From Phocaeicola_A sp963652075 (GTDB taxonomy: Bacteria > Bacteroidota > Bacteroidia > Bacteroidales > Bacteroidaceae): a DNA stretch of 20,053 nucleotides. A program made the position numbers and the translations under genes. The notes under the pieces are model-generated. The model saw nothing but the letters and a program-made list of their open reading frames with translations, was not told the DNA's origin and did not search any database. Below are positions 1 to 7,689 of the stretch, in pieces (position 1 is the stretch's first letter; each line of letters starts with the position of its first letter). The stretch is taken from assembly GCA_963652075.1 (NCBI GenBank), contig CAVJRQ010000084.1, positions 1 through 20,053 on the forward strand. Direction: 5' to 3'.

Positions 1-104
1 GCTCACGGAATCCAAACGAGGAAGCCTTTTTCCCGACCGGGAAAATATTTTTCTCTGACTGGAGAAATGCGGACGGCAACAATGACGACAGCCCGTTTGG
101 TTGA
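1..104 (+). CDS. 3' end of an unidentified protein (partial)
   Basis: A reading frame open from the left edge ends in TGA at 102-104 and gives about 33 residues ending DWRNADGNNDDSPFG. Codon use resembles the neighbouring genes, and the next promoter begins 26 bp after the stop, as expected for a gene end. I do not recognise the family from so short a tail. An inverted repeat TTTTCCC-GACC-GGGAAAA followed by TATTTTT (28-52) lies inside the frame and could instead be a terminator of a gene that ended earlier. That is the main reason for doubt. Confidence 0.45.
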   Translation, partial: SRNPNEEAFFPTGKIFFSDWRNADGNNDDSPFG

Positions 105-130
105 GACATTCTGACGGTTCATTGAATAGA

Positions 131-162
131 TTTGCAAACAAACAGCACCCTAATTACCTTTG
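131..162 (+). promoter_or_regulatory. Bacteroides-type promoter for the lipoprotein gene
   Basis: TTTG at 131-134 (-33 box) is followed after exactly 20 bp by TACCTTTG at 155-162 (-7 box, consensus TAnnTTTG). Transcription would start near 168, so a TTG at 132 cannot be the start codon and translation should begin at ATG 189. Confidence 0.75.
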
Positions 163-188
163 CACCGTACATTTTAATAACAAAAGAT

Positions 189-2063
189 ATGAAACGCTTA
201 CTGATTTACTTGATGATTGCCGGACTGTTCGCAGCCTGCTCCACCGACAACGGATGGACGGACGACGACAACACGAACGTACCCGGCGGCTACGACGGAG
301 ATTCCACGGACAGTGACAGCGGGACATCCTATGCCACGTCAATCTCCGAACTGAACTCGTTCGACATCGCGATTGACGAGACGGCACTTGACGAGACGGA
401 GACCGTTCCGACGGAAAGCGACGCGGACAACTACGAGGACTACATCGAAAACAATACGTTCTCCAACGAAGTGAGCATTGCCTTCAACGGCACTTCGGCC
501 ACGGTTACGGGCGAGGTGAGCGGAGTGGAGGTGACCGCGACAAACGCCGACGTGGTGGTGACCTCGTCCGCCAAAAAGGTGAAGTACACCGTAAGCGGCA
601 GCACCTCGGACGGATTCCTGAAGATATACAGCGACAACAAGTTCGCCCTGCAGCTCGACGGGGTGAGCATCACCAACCCTGACGGCGCGCCGCTGAACAT
701 CCAGAGCAAGAAGCGCGGGTTCATCGTCCTGACGGACGGCACGGAGAATACGCTGACGGACGGCACCGCCTACAACGACGCTACGGATGACGAGGACATG
801 AAAGCGACGCTCTTCAGCGAGGGCAAGCTCCTCTTCTCGGGCAACGGATCGCTGAAGGTCTACGCCAACTGCAAGGCGGGCATACGCAGCGACGACTACC
901 TCTTCTTCCGACCGGGCAACAACATCTACGTGAAGGCGACGGCCGGCAACGGCATCAAGGCCAACGACGCCATCTACATCAAGGGCGGTGTCATCAACGT
1001 GGAGGCATCCGCCACGGCGGCGAAAGGACTCAGCTGCGACGGCTTGGTGCAGATTGACGGCGGACGCACCACAGCCATCACCAGCGGCGGAGGCGAGCTG
1101 GACGACGACGGCACGGACGTGACCGCTTGCGCAGGGGTCAAGGCGGACAGCATCATCGTCATCAACGGCGGCAGCCTCCTGTGCAAGAGCACGGGTGCCG
1201 GAGGCAAAGGCATCAGCACCGACCAGACCCTGACCGTAAACGGGGGGACCGTCAAGGTGATTACCACCGGCAAGCAGTATGTGCTGAACAAGCTGGACAC
1301 TTCGCCCAAGGGCATCAAGAGCGACGGCAACATGTACATCAAGGACGGTGACATCACCGTGAGATGTTCCGGCGGCGAGGGTGCCGAGGGCATAGAGAGC
1401 AAGGGGACGATGGACATCTCCGGAGGTACCGTGAAATCGCTTTGCTACGACGACGGCATCAACTCGGCCGGAGCGATGACCATCAGCGGAGGCACCGTCT
1501 TCGCCCTGGGCAGCAACAACGACGGCATCGACTCCAACTCCACCCTCACCGTCAGCGGAGGCATAGTGATAGCCTGCGGAACGACGGTACCCGAAGGGGG
1601 CTTCGACTGCGACGAGAACACGTTCGCCGTGACCGGCGGCACCCTGATAGGCATCGGCGGAACCACCTCCACGCCCACGTCCAACGCCTGCTCGCAGCCC
1701 GTGGCCATCGTGGGCGGCAGCAGCATCAGCAGCGGACAGTTCGTCACCGTGGCCGACGCGAGCGGCAACAACCTGTTGGCGTTCAAAGTGCCGATGAGCT
1801 ACTCGAGCCAGGGGTACACCCTGTTGCTCTCGTCGCCCAAGATGACGAAGGGCAACGCCTACACCATCTCCTCGGGAGCTACGGTGACGGACGGCACGGA
1901 CTTCTGCGGATACGTCACCGACGCTACGGTGAGCGGCGGTTCCAAGCTGGCCACGATGACCCTCTCGCAAATGGTGAACACCTATAACTTCAGCGGCGGA
2001 AGCCAAGGCGGCGGAGGGAACCAACCGGGCGGACAACCGGGTGGCGGAGGTCTCAGATGGTAA
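189..2063 (+). CDS. carbohydrate-binding domain lipoprotein (Cthe_2159-like beta-helix)
   Basis: This is a 624-residue exported lipoprotein. The N-terminus MKRLLIYLMIAGLFAAC is a lipoprotein signal with acceptor Cys17, followed by an Asp/Asn-rich stretch that in Bacteroidetes can favour surface display. From about residue 95 to 550 the chain has short repeated rungs ending in GG (such as ISGGTV, VSGGIV, VTGGTL) alternating with DGI-type turns. That is the signature of a right-handed beta-helix of the Cthe_2159 family, annotated as carbohydrate-binding and shown for the founding member to bind acidic polysaccharide. The last 24 residues are Gly-rich. I chose ATG 189 because upstream in-frame starts lie inside the promoter. 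A LytS/LytTR pair follows after 89 bp. Binding to a cell-surface or dietary glycan is inference; I see no enzyme active site. Confidence 0.8.
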   Translation: MKRLLIYLMIAGLFAACSTDNGWTDDDNTNVPGGYDGDSTDSDSGTSYATSISELNSFDIAIDETALDETETVPTESDADNYEDYIENNTFSNEVSIAFNGTSATVTGEVSGVEVTATNADVVVTSSAKKVKYTVSGSTSDGFLKIYSDNKFALQLDGVSITNPDGAPLNIQSKKRGFIVLTDGTENTLTDGTAYNDATDDEDMKATLFSEGKLLFSGNGSLKVYANCKAGIRSDDYLFFRPGNNIYVKATAGNGIKANDAIYIKGGVINVEASATAAKGLSCDGLVQIDGGRTTAITSGGGELDDDGTDVTACAGVKADSIIVINGGSLLCKSTGAGGKGISTDQTLTVNGGTVKVITTGKQYVLNKLDTSPKGIKSDGNMYIKDGDITVRCSGGEGAEGIESKGTMDISGGTVKSLCYDDGINSAGAMTISGGTVFALGSNNDGIDSNSTLTVSGGIVIACGTTVPEGGFDCDENTFAVTGGTLIGIGGTTSTPTSNACSQPVAIVGGSSISSGQFVTVADASGNNLLAFKVPMSYSSQGYTLLLSSPKMTKGNAYTISSGATVTDGTDFCGYVTDATVSGGSKLATMTLSQMVNTYNFSGGSQGGGGNQPGGQPGGGGLRW

Positions 2064-2103
2064 ATAATCGGTTCCAGGCAATCTTCCGTAAGGTAATAAT
2101 ATG

Positions 2104-2111
2104 TATATTTG
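2104..2111 (+). promoter_or_regulatory. possible -7 box before the kinase gene
   Basis: TATATTTG matches TAnnTTTG, but there is no TTTG at the expected -33 position. A small hairpin GGGTC-CGGT-GACCC (2121-2134) follows in what would be the 5' leader. The kinase pair may have its own weak promoter in addition to read-through from the lipoprotein gene. Confidence 0.3.
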
Positions 2112-2152
2112 GCGGCCAATGGGTCCGGTGACCCGCAAGAGCGCCGCTACAG

Positions 2153-3361
2153 ATGAAGAAGATGACAGGACAGAAGAAATCGGAAAACATCCTTTACGCG
2201 GTGCTGTGGGCAGTATTGTTCGCGGCACCCGTACTGTCGATGTACGTCAGCGCGATGACCAACCACACCGCCACCTACGACTGGCAGGGGGTGTGGAACA
2301 CCTGGCGCATGCTGGGCGTGTTCGCCCTGGCCTTTTACCTCCATAACCTTCTGGTCGCTCCGTTGCTGGTCTACCGCGGACGCAAGGCCCTCTACCTGGC
2401 GTTCACCGTTCCCCTGCTTATAGTCTTCGGCATCTACCAGGAGGTCAACAATCCGCATCCGCTCCCACCCAAGGAGAACGGGATGAAGATGGAGCGGATG
2501 GAGCGGACGGGAGAGACGGAGCAGATGGGAGAGACGCGGCCACCGCGCCCGAAGGAGCCCCCGATGTTTGAGCGCGATTCGCGCCCCGAACGCGAACCGC
2601 GGCCTCAACGGATGCAGCGCGAGAACCCGCCGTTTGTCTTCGGACAGAAAGACACGGTAGCCGTCACCATCCTGCTGCTGTTGCTGGCACTGAACGTCGG
2701 AGCGAAGTACTTCTTCAAGTCGACCGACGACCGCAAGCGGATGAAGGCGCTGGAACGGGAGAACCTGACGCACCAGCTGGAGTATCTGAAGTATCAGATT
2801 AACCCGCACTTTTTCATGAACACGCTCAACAACATACACGCCTTGGTGGACATTGACCCCGAACAGGCCAAGCACACCATCGAGGTGCTGTCGCGCCTGA
2901 TGCGCTACATGCTCTACGAGGCCAACGACACGCTGTCGCCGCTACAGAAGGAACTGGACTTCATCTCCAACTACGTGGGGCTGATGCGCATCCGCTACGC
3001 CGAACACGTGCGCATCACGCTCTCCCTGCCCGCCAACGTACCCGACGTGCAGGTGCCGCCGCTGCTCTTCATCATCTTTGTGGAGAACGCCTTCAAGCAC
3101 GGCATCAGCTACGAGCGGGAGTCGTTCGTGGAGATCGGCGTGACGACGGACGGCGACGGGTATGTGGACTTCCGTTGCCGCAACAGCCGGAAGCCCTCCA
3201 ACGAGGAGACGCAAGGCGGCGTGGGGCTGGAAAACGTGAAGGAACGGCTGCAGCTGATTTACGGCAAGGCATACCGCCTGGACATCCGGTCCACGGAGAG
3301 CGAGTACAGGGTGCGGCTGCGCATTCCAAACAAAGGACTTAACACATTGCTCGGACGATGA
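2153..3361 (+). CDS. LytS-type membrane sensor histidine kinase
   Basis: The product has 402 residues. Hydrophobic segments lie near residues 13-33, 53-74, 78-97 and 168-187. Between the third and fourth is a 70-residue Pro/Arg/Glu/Met-rich loop (99-167), predicted periplasmic. A short coiled-coil leads to the His_kinase domain with YQINPHFFMNTLNNI, where His219 is the phospho-acceptor. A degenerate HATPase follows with FVENAFKHG (Asn312) and the G-box GGVGLENV (355-362). This is the LytS/YehU class that partners with LytTR regulators. The stop overlaps the regulator start (ATGA at 3358-3361), so the two are translationally coupled. The signal is unknown; the adjacent surface lipoprotein is a plausible target, but nothing in the sequence proves it. 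Confidence 0.9.
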   Translation: MKKMTGQKKSENILYAVLWAVLFAAPVLSMYVSAMTNHTATYDWQGVWNTWRMLGVFALAFYLHNLLVAPLLVYRGRKALYLAFTVPLLIVFGIYQEVNNPHPLPPKENGMKMERMERTGETEQMGETRPPRPKEPPMFERDSRPEREPRPQRMQRENPPFVFGQKDTVAVTILLLLLALNVGAKYFFKSTDDRKRMKALERENLTHQLEYLKYQINPHFFMNTLNNIHALVDIDPEQAKHTIEVLSRLMRYMLYEANDTLSPLQKELDFISNYVGLMRIRYAEHVRITLSLPANVPDVQVPPLLFIIFVENAFKHGISYERESFVEIGVTTDGDGYVDFRCRNSRKPSNEETQGGVGLENVKERLQLIYGKAYRLDIRSTESEYRVRLRIPNKGLNTLLGR

Positions 3362-4080
3362 TAAAATGTATAGCGATTGACGATGAGCCGTTGGCGCTGA
3401 AGCAGCTGACGGCCTACTTGCAGAAGGTGCCCTTCTTTGAAGTGGCGGGTTCGTGCATCAGTGCCATGGAGGCCATGCGGCTGATGGAGACGGTGAAGGC
3501 CGACGTGCTCTTCATAGACATCAACATGCCGGACCTGAGCGGGATGGACTACGTGCGCTCGCTCAGCCATCCGCCCATGGTGGTGTTCACCACGGCCTAC
3601 CAGGAATACGCGATTGAAGGATACCGGGTGAACGCCATAGATTACCTGCTCAAGCCCTTCGGGCTGAGCGACGTGATGAGGGCGGCCAACAAGGTGAAGC
3701 AACAGTACGACCTGACGCACGCCGCCGACGCGGCGGCACAAGGCGACGACGACGGCTCACTCTTCCTGAAGACGGAGTACAAGGTAGTGCGCATCGAGAT
3801 GGCGGACATTGTCTACATAGAGGGGATGAGCGAATACCTGCGCATCCATCTGGCCACGGAGCAGAAGCCCCTCACCGTGCTGCTCAGCATGAAGAAGATG
3901 GAGGAGCGGCTGGAGGGGCGCGGGTTCATGCGGCTGCACAAGTCGTACATCGTCAACCTGGGCTGCATCAAGGAAATCAGCAAGAGCCGCGTCATCCTGG
4001 CCGACGGCAAGGACATCCCCATCGGAGAGAGCTACCGCGAGAAGCTGAACGAGTTCGTCGCGGGCAAGTTTATCCGGTAG
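3358..4080 (+). CDS. LytTR-family response regulator
   Basis: The product has 240 residues. The receiver domain (1-120) has the acidic pair Asp8/Asp9, phospho-acceptor Asp54 in LFIDINMPD, Thr79 and Lys99 in LLKPF. A linker containing ADAAAQGDDDG leads to a LytTR DNA-binding domain (about 137-238) with the typical VYIEGMSEYLRIH and FMRLHKSYIVNL segments. Such regulators usually bind direct repeats upstream of a few targets. I could not identify a convincing repeat in front of the lipoprotein gene. The gene starts within the stop codon of the kinase gene, which supports a two-component pair. It ends about 46 bp before the trp promoter. Confidence 0.93.
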   Translation: MIKCIAIDDEPLALKQLTAYLQKVPFFEVAGSCISAMEAMRLMETVKADVLFIDINMPDLSGMDYVRSLSHPPMVVFTTAYQEYAIEGYRVNAIDYLLKPFGLSDVMRAANKVKQQYDLTHAADAAAQGDDDGSLFLKTEYKVVRIEMADIVYIEGMSEYLRIHLATEQKPLTVLLSMKKMEERLEGRGFMRLHKSYIVNLGCIKEISKSRVILADGKDIPIGESYREKLNEFVAGKFIR

Positions 4081-4126
4081 TCCGGAACCCACAGGGAAAC
4101 TTTTTGAGAAAATAAACGGCAAAATG

Positions 4127-4158
4127 TTTGCACGGTATGAAAACATTGCATACTTTTG
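4127..4158 (+). promoter_or_regulatory. trp operon promoter (Bacteroides type)
   Basis: TTTG at 4127-4130 is followed after 20 bp by TACTTTTG at 4151-4158, a full match to TAnnTTTG. A transcript would start near 4165, leaving about 28 nt before the leader peptide start and about 210 nt of leader before trpB. Confidence 0.85.
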
Positions 4159-4192
4159 CCACGTAAACAAGAATAAAAGCAGAAACAAGCAA

Positions 4193-4252
4193 ATGAGTAT
4201 TATGGTTAATGCATATTGGTGGTGGCGCCGCTTACAACTCCAAAAGTCGTAA
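4193..4252 (+). CDS. trpL: trp operon leader peptide
   Basis: This 19-codon frame encodes MSIMVNAYWWWRRLQLQKS and ends in TAA at 4250-4252. Three consecutive Trp codons (4217-4225) in a short frame directly between the trp promoter and a terminator hairpin are the hallmark of a leader peptide whose translation measures charged tRNA-Trp. The start is preceded by an A-rich stretch without Shine-Dalgarno, as usual in Bacteroidetes. A second in-frame ATG at 4202 is an alternative start and would not change the logic. The stop codon falls inside the RNA segment that competes with the terminator. Confidence 0.88.
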   Translation: MSIMVNAYWWWRRLQLQKS

Positions 4253-4333
4253 GGGTCTGCTCCTGTGTATATGCCGAATCCATAAATCCAGAGAATACAA
4301 CAAAGGGCTGTCGTACTTACGACGGCCCTTTTT
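4228..4333 (+). promoter_or_regulatory. trp attenuator (protector, antiterminator and terminator structures)
   Basis: There are three mutually exclusive pairings. Protector (1:2): CUUAC 4231-4235 with GUAAG 4249-4253, extendable by CC/GG around a bulged G. Antiterminator: GUCGUAAG 4246-4253 with CUUACGAC 4316-4323, a perfect 8-bp match. Terminator: AAGGGCUGUCGU 4303-4314 with ACGACGGCCCUU 4319-4330, loop ACUU, then a U-rich run. A ribosome stalled on the Trp codons would cover 4231-4235 and free 4246-4253 to break the terminator. A ribosome reaching the stop codon at 4250-4252 would mask that segment and allow termination. The pairings are seen in the sequence; the mechanism is inferred from the E. 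coli paradigm. Confidence 0.82.
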
Positions 4334-4335
4334 GT
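4303..4335 (+). terminator. attenuator terminator upstream of trpB
   Basis: A 12-bp stem (one U-G pair), a 4-nt loop ACUU and then UUUGUUUU. It is a textbook intrinsic terminator located 41 nt before trpB. Confidence 0.88.
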
Positions 4336-4375
4336 TTTATCACGATTCCGAAACAATTCAAAAACATACAAAGCT

Positions 4376-5581
4376 ATGACAAAGAAAACCTATCTCGTCG
4401 ACGACGAAGGCTATTACGGGGAGTTTGGCGGAGCCTACATCCCCGAGGTGCTCTACCAATGCGTGGAGAACCTGAAGGAGAATTACCTGAAGGTGCTGGG
4501 CAGCGAGGAGTTCAAGCAGGAGTACCACCAGCTGCTGCGCGACTATGTGGGACGACCCTCTCCACTCTACTTGGCCAAGCGGCTCTCCGAACGCTACGGC
4601 TGCAGGATTTACCTGAAACGGGAAGACCTGAACCACACCGGAGCGCACAAAATCAACAATACCATCGGACAGATACTGCTGGCCAAACGGCTGGGGAAGA
4701 CACGCGTCATCGCCGAGACGGGAGCCGGGCAGCACGGCGTGGCCACCGCCACCGTCTGCGCGCTGATGAACATGGAGTGCGTGGTCTACATGGGCAAAAC
4801 GGATACCGAACGCCAGCGGGTGAACGTGGAGAAGATGAAGATGCTCGGCGCTACGGTACGCCCCGTCACCTCGGGCAACATGACGCTGAAGGACGCCACC
4901 AACGAGGCCATACGCGACTGGTGTTGCCACCCCTCGGATACCTATTATATAATAGGTTCTACCGTGGGGCCTCACCCCTACCCGGACATGGTGGCACGCC
5001 TGCAGAGCATCATCAGCGAGGAGATAAAGACGCAGTTGGTGGCGAAGGAGCAGCGCGACTATCCGGACTATCTGGTGGCTTGCGTGGGCGGAGGCAGCAA
5101 CGCGGCGGGCACCGTCTACCACTATGTGGACGACGAGCGCGTGAAGATTGTGCTGGCGGAGGCTGGCGGACAGGACGTAGGCAATCCCCGCCTGTCGGCG
5201 GCAACCATCCGGTTGGGCAGACCGGGCGTGCTGCACGGTGCCTACTCGCTGGTGATGCAGACCGAGGACGGACAGATACTGGAGCCCTACTCCATCTCCG
5301 CCGGGCTGGACTATCCGGGCATCGGCCCTATGCACGCCAACCTTGCCAAGACACACCGCGCCACCGTGATGGCCATCACGGACGACGAGGCACTGAACGC
5401 CGCCTACCGGCTGACACGGCTGGAGGGCATCATCCCCGCGCTGGAATCGGCACACGCCCTGGGGGCATTGGAGAGGATGAAGTTCAAACCATCGGACGTG
5501 GTGGTGCTCACCGTGTCCGGCCGCGGCGACAAGGACATAGAGACTTACCTGCGGGAGAAAGACCGCGTCAAACAGGATTAA
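4376..5581 (+). CDS. trpB: tryptophan synthase beta chain
   Basis: The product has 401 residues, the normal TrpB1 length. It condenses indole with L-serine using pyridoxal phosphate and works as an alpha2-beta2 complex with TrpA, in the cytosol. The sequence shows GGAYIPE (18-24), the PLP lysine Lys92 in NHTGAHKINN, Glu114 in AETGAGQHG, and the phosphate-binding loop GGGSNAAG (238-245). It is the first gene of the operon, separated from trpA by the five other trp genes. That order is usual in Bacteroidetes but differs from the adjacent trpBA of enterobacteria. It starts 41-45 nt after the attenuator stem. Confidence 0.98.
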   Translation: MTKKTYLVDDEGYYGEFGGAYIPEVLYQCVENLKENYLKVLGSEEFKQEYHQLLRDYVGRPSPLYLAKRLSERYGCRIYLKREDLNHTGAHKINNTIGQILLAKRLGKTRVIAETGAGQHGVATATVCALMNMECVVYMGKTDTERQRVNVEKMKMLGATVRPVTSGNMTLKDATNEAIRDWCCHPSDTYYIIGSTVGPHPYPDMVARLQSIISEEIKTQLVAKEQRDYPDYLVACVGGGSNAAGTVYHYVDDERVKIVLAEAGGQDVGNPRLSAATIRLGRPGVLHGAYSLVMQTEDGQILEPYSISAGLDYPGIGPMHANLAKTHRATVMAITDDEALNAAYRLTRLEGIIPALESAHALGALERMKFKPSDVVVLTVSGRGDKDIETYLREKDRVKQD

Positions 5582-5618
5582 CGACAACGAAACATTCACT
5601 GCAAACAGATACGAGACT

Positions 5619-7019
5619 ATGAAGAAGTTCACATATCACACCGTCTACAAGACGGTTCTGGGCGACCTGCACACGCCGGTGAGCACCTACCTGAAGGTGC
5701 GCGACATCTTTCCACAGAGCGCATTGATGGAGAGCTCGGACTACCACGGGAGCGAGAACAACCGCTCGTTCATCGGACTGCAGCCCATGGCCAGTGTCGC
5801 CATCGACCACGGGAACGTACTCTTCAACTTCCCCGACGGGAGCAAGGAGGTGCGGCCCGTCACAGGGAGTTACCGCGTGGACCAGGCCATCAACGATTTC
5901 CTGGGCCGCTTTGAGGTGACCGGCGAGTACAGCAACTACTGCGGGCTCTACGGCTACACCTCGTTCAACGCCGTGCGCTACTTCGAGAACATCCCGGTGA
6001 AGGACAGCAAGGAGACCCGTAACGACGCGCCCGACATGCTGTACATACTGTACAAGTACCTCATCGTGTTCAACGACTTCAAGAACGAGATGATGATGCT
6101 GGAGATGGTGGACGGCGACGAGACGGACCACCTGGAGGTGATACGGAAGACGATTCACAACCGCAACTTCTCCACCTTCGAGTTCCATGCCGTCGGCCCT
6201 ACCACCAGTCCGCTCACCGACGAGGAGCACAAGGCCAACATCCGCAAGGGCATCGCCCACTGCCTGCGCGGCGACGTGTTCCAGATAGTCCTGTCGCGCC
6301 GGTTCGTGCAGCGCTTCAAGGGGGACGACTTCAAGCTCTACCGTGCCCTGCGCAGCATCAACCCCTCGCCCTACCTGTTCTATTTCGACTTCGGCGGTTT
6401 CCGCATCTTCGGCTCTTCGCCCGAGACGCACTGCCGCATTGAGGCACGTACGGCCTACATCGACCCGATTGCCGGGACCACCAAACGTACGGGCGACGCG
6501 GAACGGGACAAGGAGGCGGCATCCATGCTGTTGGCCGACCCGAAAGAGAACGCCGAGCACGTGATGCTGGTAGACCTGGCACGCAACGACTTGAGCCGCA
6601 ACTGCCACAACGTGAAGGTGGAGTTCTACAAAGAGCCGCAGTTCTACAGCCACGTCATTCACCTGGTGAGCCGTGTGAGCGGAACGCTCAACGAAGAGGC
6701 GAACCCCATCAAGACCTTCATCGACACCTTCCCCGCAGGCACGCTCTCGGGTGCGCCCAAGGTACGCGCCATGCAGCTGATTAGCGAGTACGAACCGCAC
6801 AACCGGGGAGCTTACGGAGGGTGCATCGGTTTCATCGGACTCAACGGGAGTCTGAACCAAGCCATCACGATACGTACCTTCGTCAGCCGCAACAACGAGT
6901 TGTGGTTCCAGGCCGGCGGCGGCATCGTGGCGAAGAGCGACGAGGAGAACGAGCTGCAGGAAGTGAACAACAAGCTGGGTGCGCTGAAGAAAGCCATCAT
7001 CCTGGCGGAACGAATGTAA
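5619..7019 (+). CDS. trpE: anthranilate synthase component I
   Basis: The product has 466 residues. It forms anthranilate from chorismate using ammonia delivered by TrpG. The N-terminal domain has LMESS (36-40), equivalent to the LLES tryptophan-binding motif, which suggests feedback inhibition. The chorismate-binding domain (about 205-460) shows IFGSSPE (263-269), DPIAGTTKR (282-290), HVMLVDLARND (314-324), FPAGTLSGAPK (371-381) and QAGGGIV (431-437). Presence of the tryptophan-binding motif, the operon context and the adjacent trpG separate it from PabB and isochorismate synthases. It is separate from trpG, with a 22-bp gap, not a TrpEG fusion. Confidence 0.97.
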   Translation: MKKFTYHTVYKTVLGDLHTPVSTYLKVRDIFPQSALMESSDYHGSENNRSFIGLQPMASVAIDHGNVLFNFPDGSKEVRPVTGSYRVDQAINDFLGRFEVTGEYSNYCGLYGYTSFNAVRYFENIPVKDSKETRNDAPDMLYILYKYLIVFNDFKNEMMMLEMVDGDETDHLEVIRKTIHNRNFSTFEFHAVGPTTSPLTDEEHKANIRKGIAHCLRGDVFQIVLSRRFVQRFKGDDFKLYRALRSINPSPYLFYFDFGGFRIFGSSPETHCRIEARTAYIDPIAGTTKRTGDAERDKEAASMLLADPKENAEHVMLVDLARNDLSRNCHNVKVEFYKEPQFYSHVIHLVSRVSGTLNEEANPIKTFIDTFPAGTLSGAPKVRAMQLISEYEPHNRGAYGGCIGFIGLNGSLNQAITIRTFVSRNNELWFQAGGGIVAKSDEENELQEVNNKLGALKKAIILAERM

Positions 7020-7041
7020 GGAACCTCTCAACCAGAACATT

Positions 7042-7620
7042 ATGAAAACAATCATCATCGACAATTACGATTCGTTTACGTATAACCTGTACCACTTGCT
7101 CAACGAATCGGGCACGGAAACGGAAGTGGTACGCAACGACAAGTTCCGGTTGGAGGAGCTGGAACGGTATGACAACATCGTGTTGTCGCCGGGACCGGGC
7201 ATCCCCTCCGAAGCTGGACTGCTCATAGAGACCATAAAGACTTATGCCGGCAAGAAGCCGATACTGGGCATCTGTCTGGGACACCAGGCCATAGGGGAAT
7301 GTTTCGGGGCGAAGTTGCTGAACCTGCCCAACGTGTTTCACGGCGTGCAGACACCCGTGAGTCTGTTGGGCAACAGTTACCTGTTCAGCGGGCTCGGCAC
7401 GGAGATAGAAGTCGGGCGTTACCATTCGTGGGTGGTCAACCCGCAGGGGCTTCCGGACTGCCTGGAGGTGACGGCCGTCAGCGAAGAGGGACAAATCATG
7501 GCCCTAAAGCACAAGGAGTTCAACATCCACGGCATACAGTTCCACCCCGAGTCGGTGCTGACACCGGAAGGGAAGCGGATTATCCGCAACTGGCTGGACC
7601 ACCAGATCGAACAACGCTAA
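7042..7620 (+). CDS. trpG: anthranilate synthase component II (glutamine amidotransferase)
   Basis: The product is a 192-residue class I glutamine amidotransferase. It hydrolyses glutamine and channels ammonia to TrpE. The catalytic triad is visible: Cys78 in GICLGHQAIGE, then His168 and Glu170 in IQFHPESVLT. SPGPGIP (49-55) forms the oxyanion-region loop. The length is that of a stand-alone TrpG without TrpD fusion. Such subunits can also serve PabB, so dual use in folate synthesis is possible if no separate pabA exists. The following 69-bp gap to trpD is the longest inside the operon. Confidence 0.97.
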   Translation: MKTIIIDNYDSFTYNLYHLLNESGTETEVVRNDKFRLEELERYDNIVLSPGPGIPSEAGLLIETIKTYAGKKPILGICLGHQAIGECFGAKLLNLPNVFHGVQTPVSLLGNSYLFSGLGTEIEVGRYHSWVVNPQGLPDCLEVTAVSEEGQIMALKHKEFNIHGIQFHPESVLTPEGKRIIRNWLDHQIEQR

Positions 7621-7689
7621 ACAATCAACTAACCCGACAAAACGACGGGACTCACGCGTCCGTCGGACTTATAAAAACGAAATGCAACA

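Noticed and set aside
132..188. Upstream TTG-initiated extension of the lipoprotein gene
   Set aside because: It begins inside the promoter -33 box and would bury the lipoprotein signal peptide, which starts cleanly at ATG 189.
339..2228. Long minus-strand open frame opposite the lipoprotein gene
   Set aside because: It is a by-product of high G+C codon use on the other strand: it is Val/Ala/His/Arg-rich, with no recognisable domain and no promoter. The same holds for the long minus-strand frames opposite trpB, trpE, trpD and ansA.
7644..7664. Hairpin in the trpG-trpD gap as a terminator or second attenuator
   Set aside because: The stem is 7 bp with a bulge and no T-run or leader peptide with Trp codons nearby.
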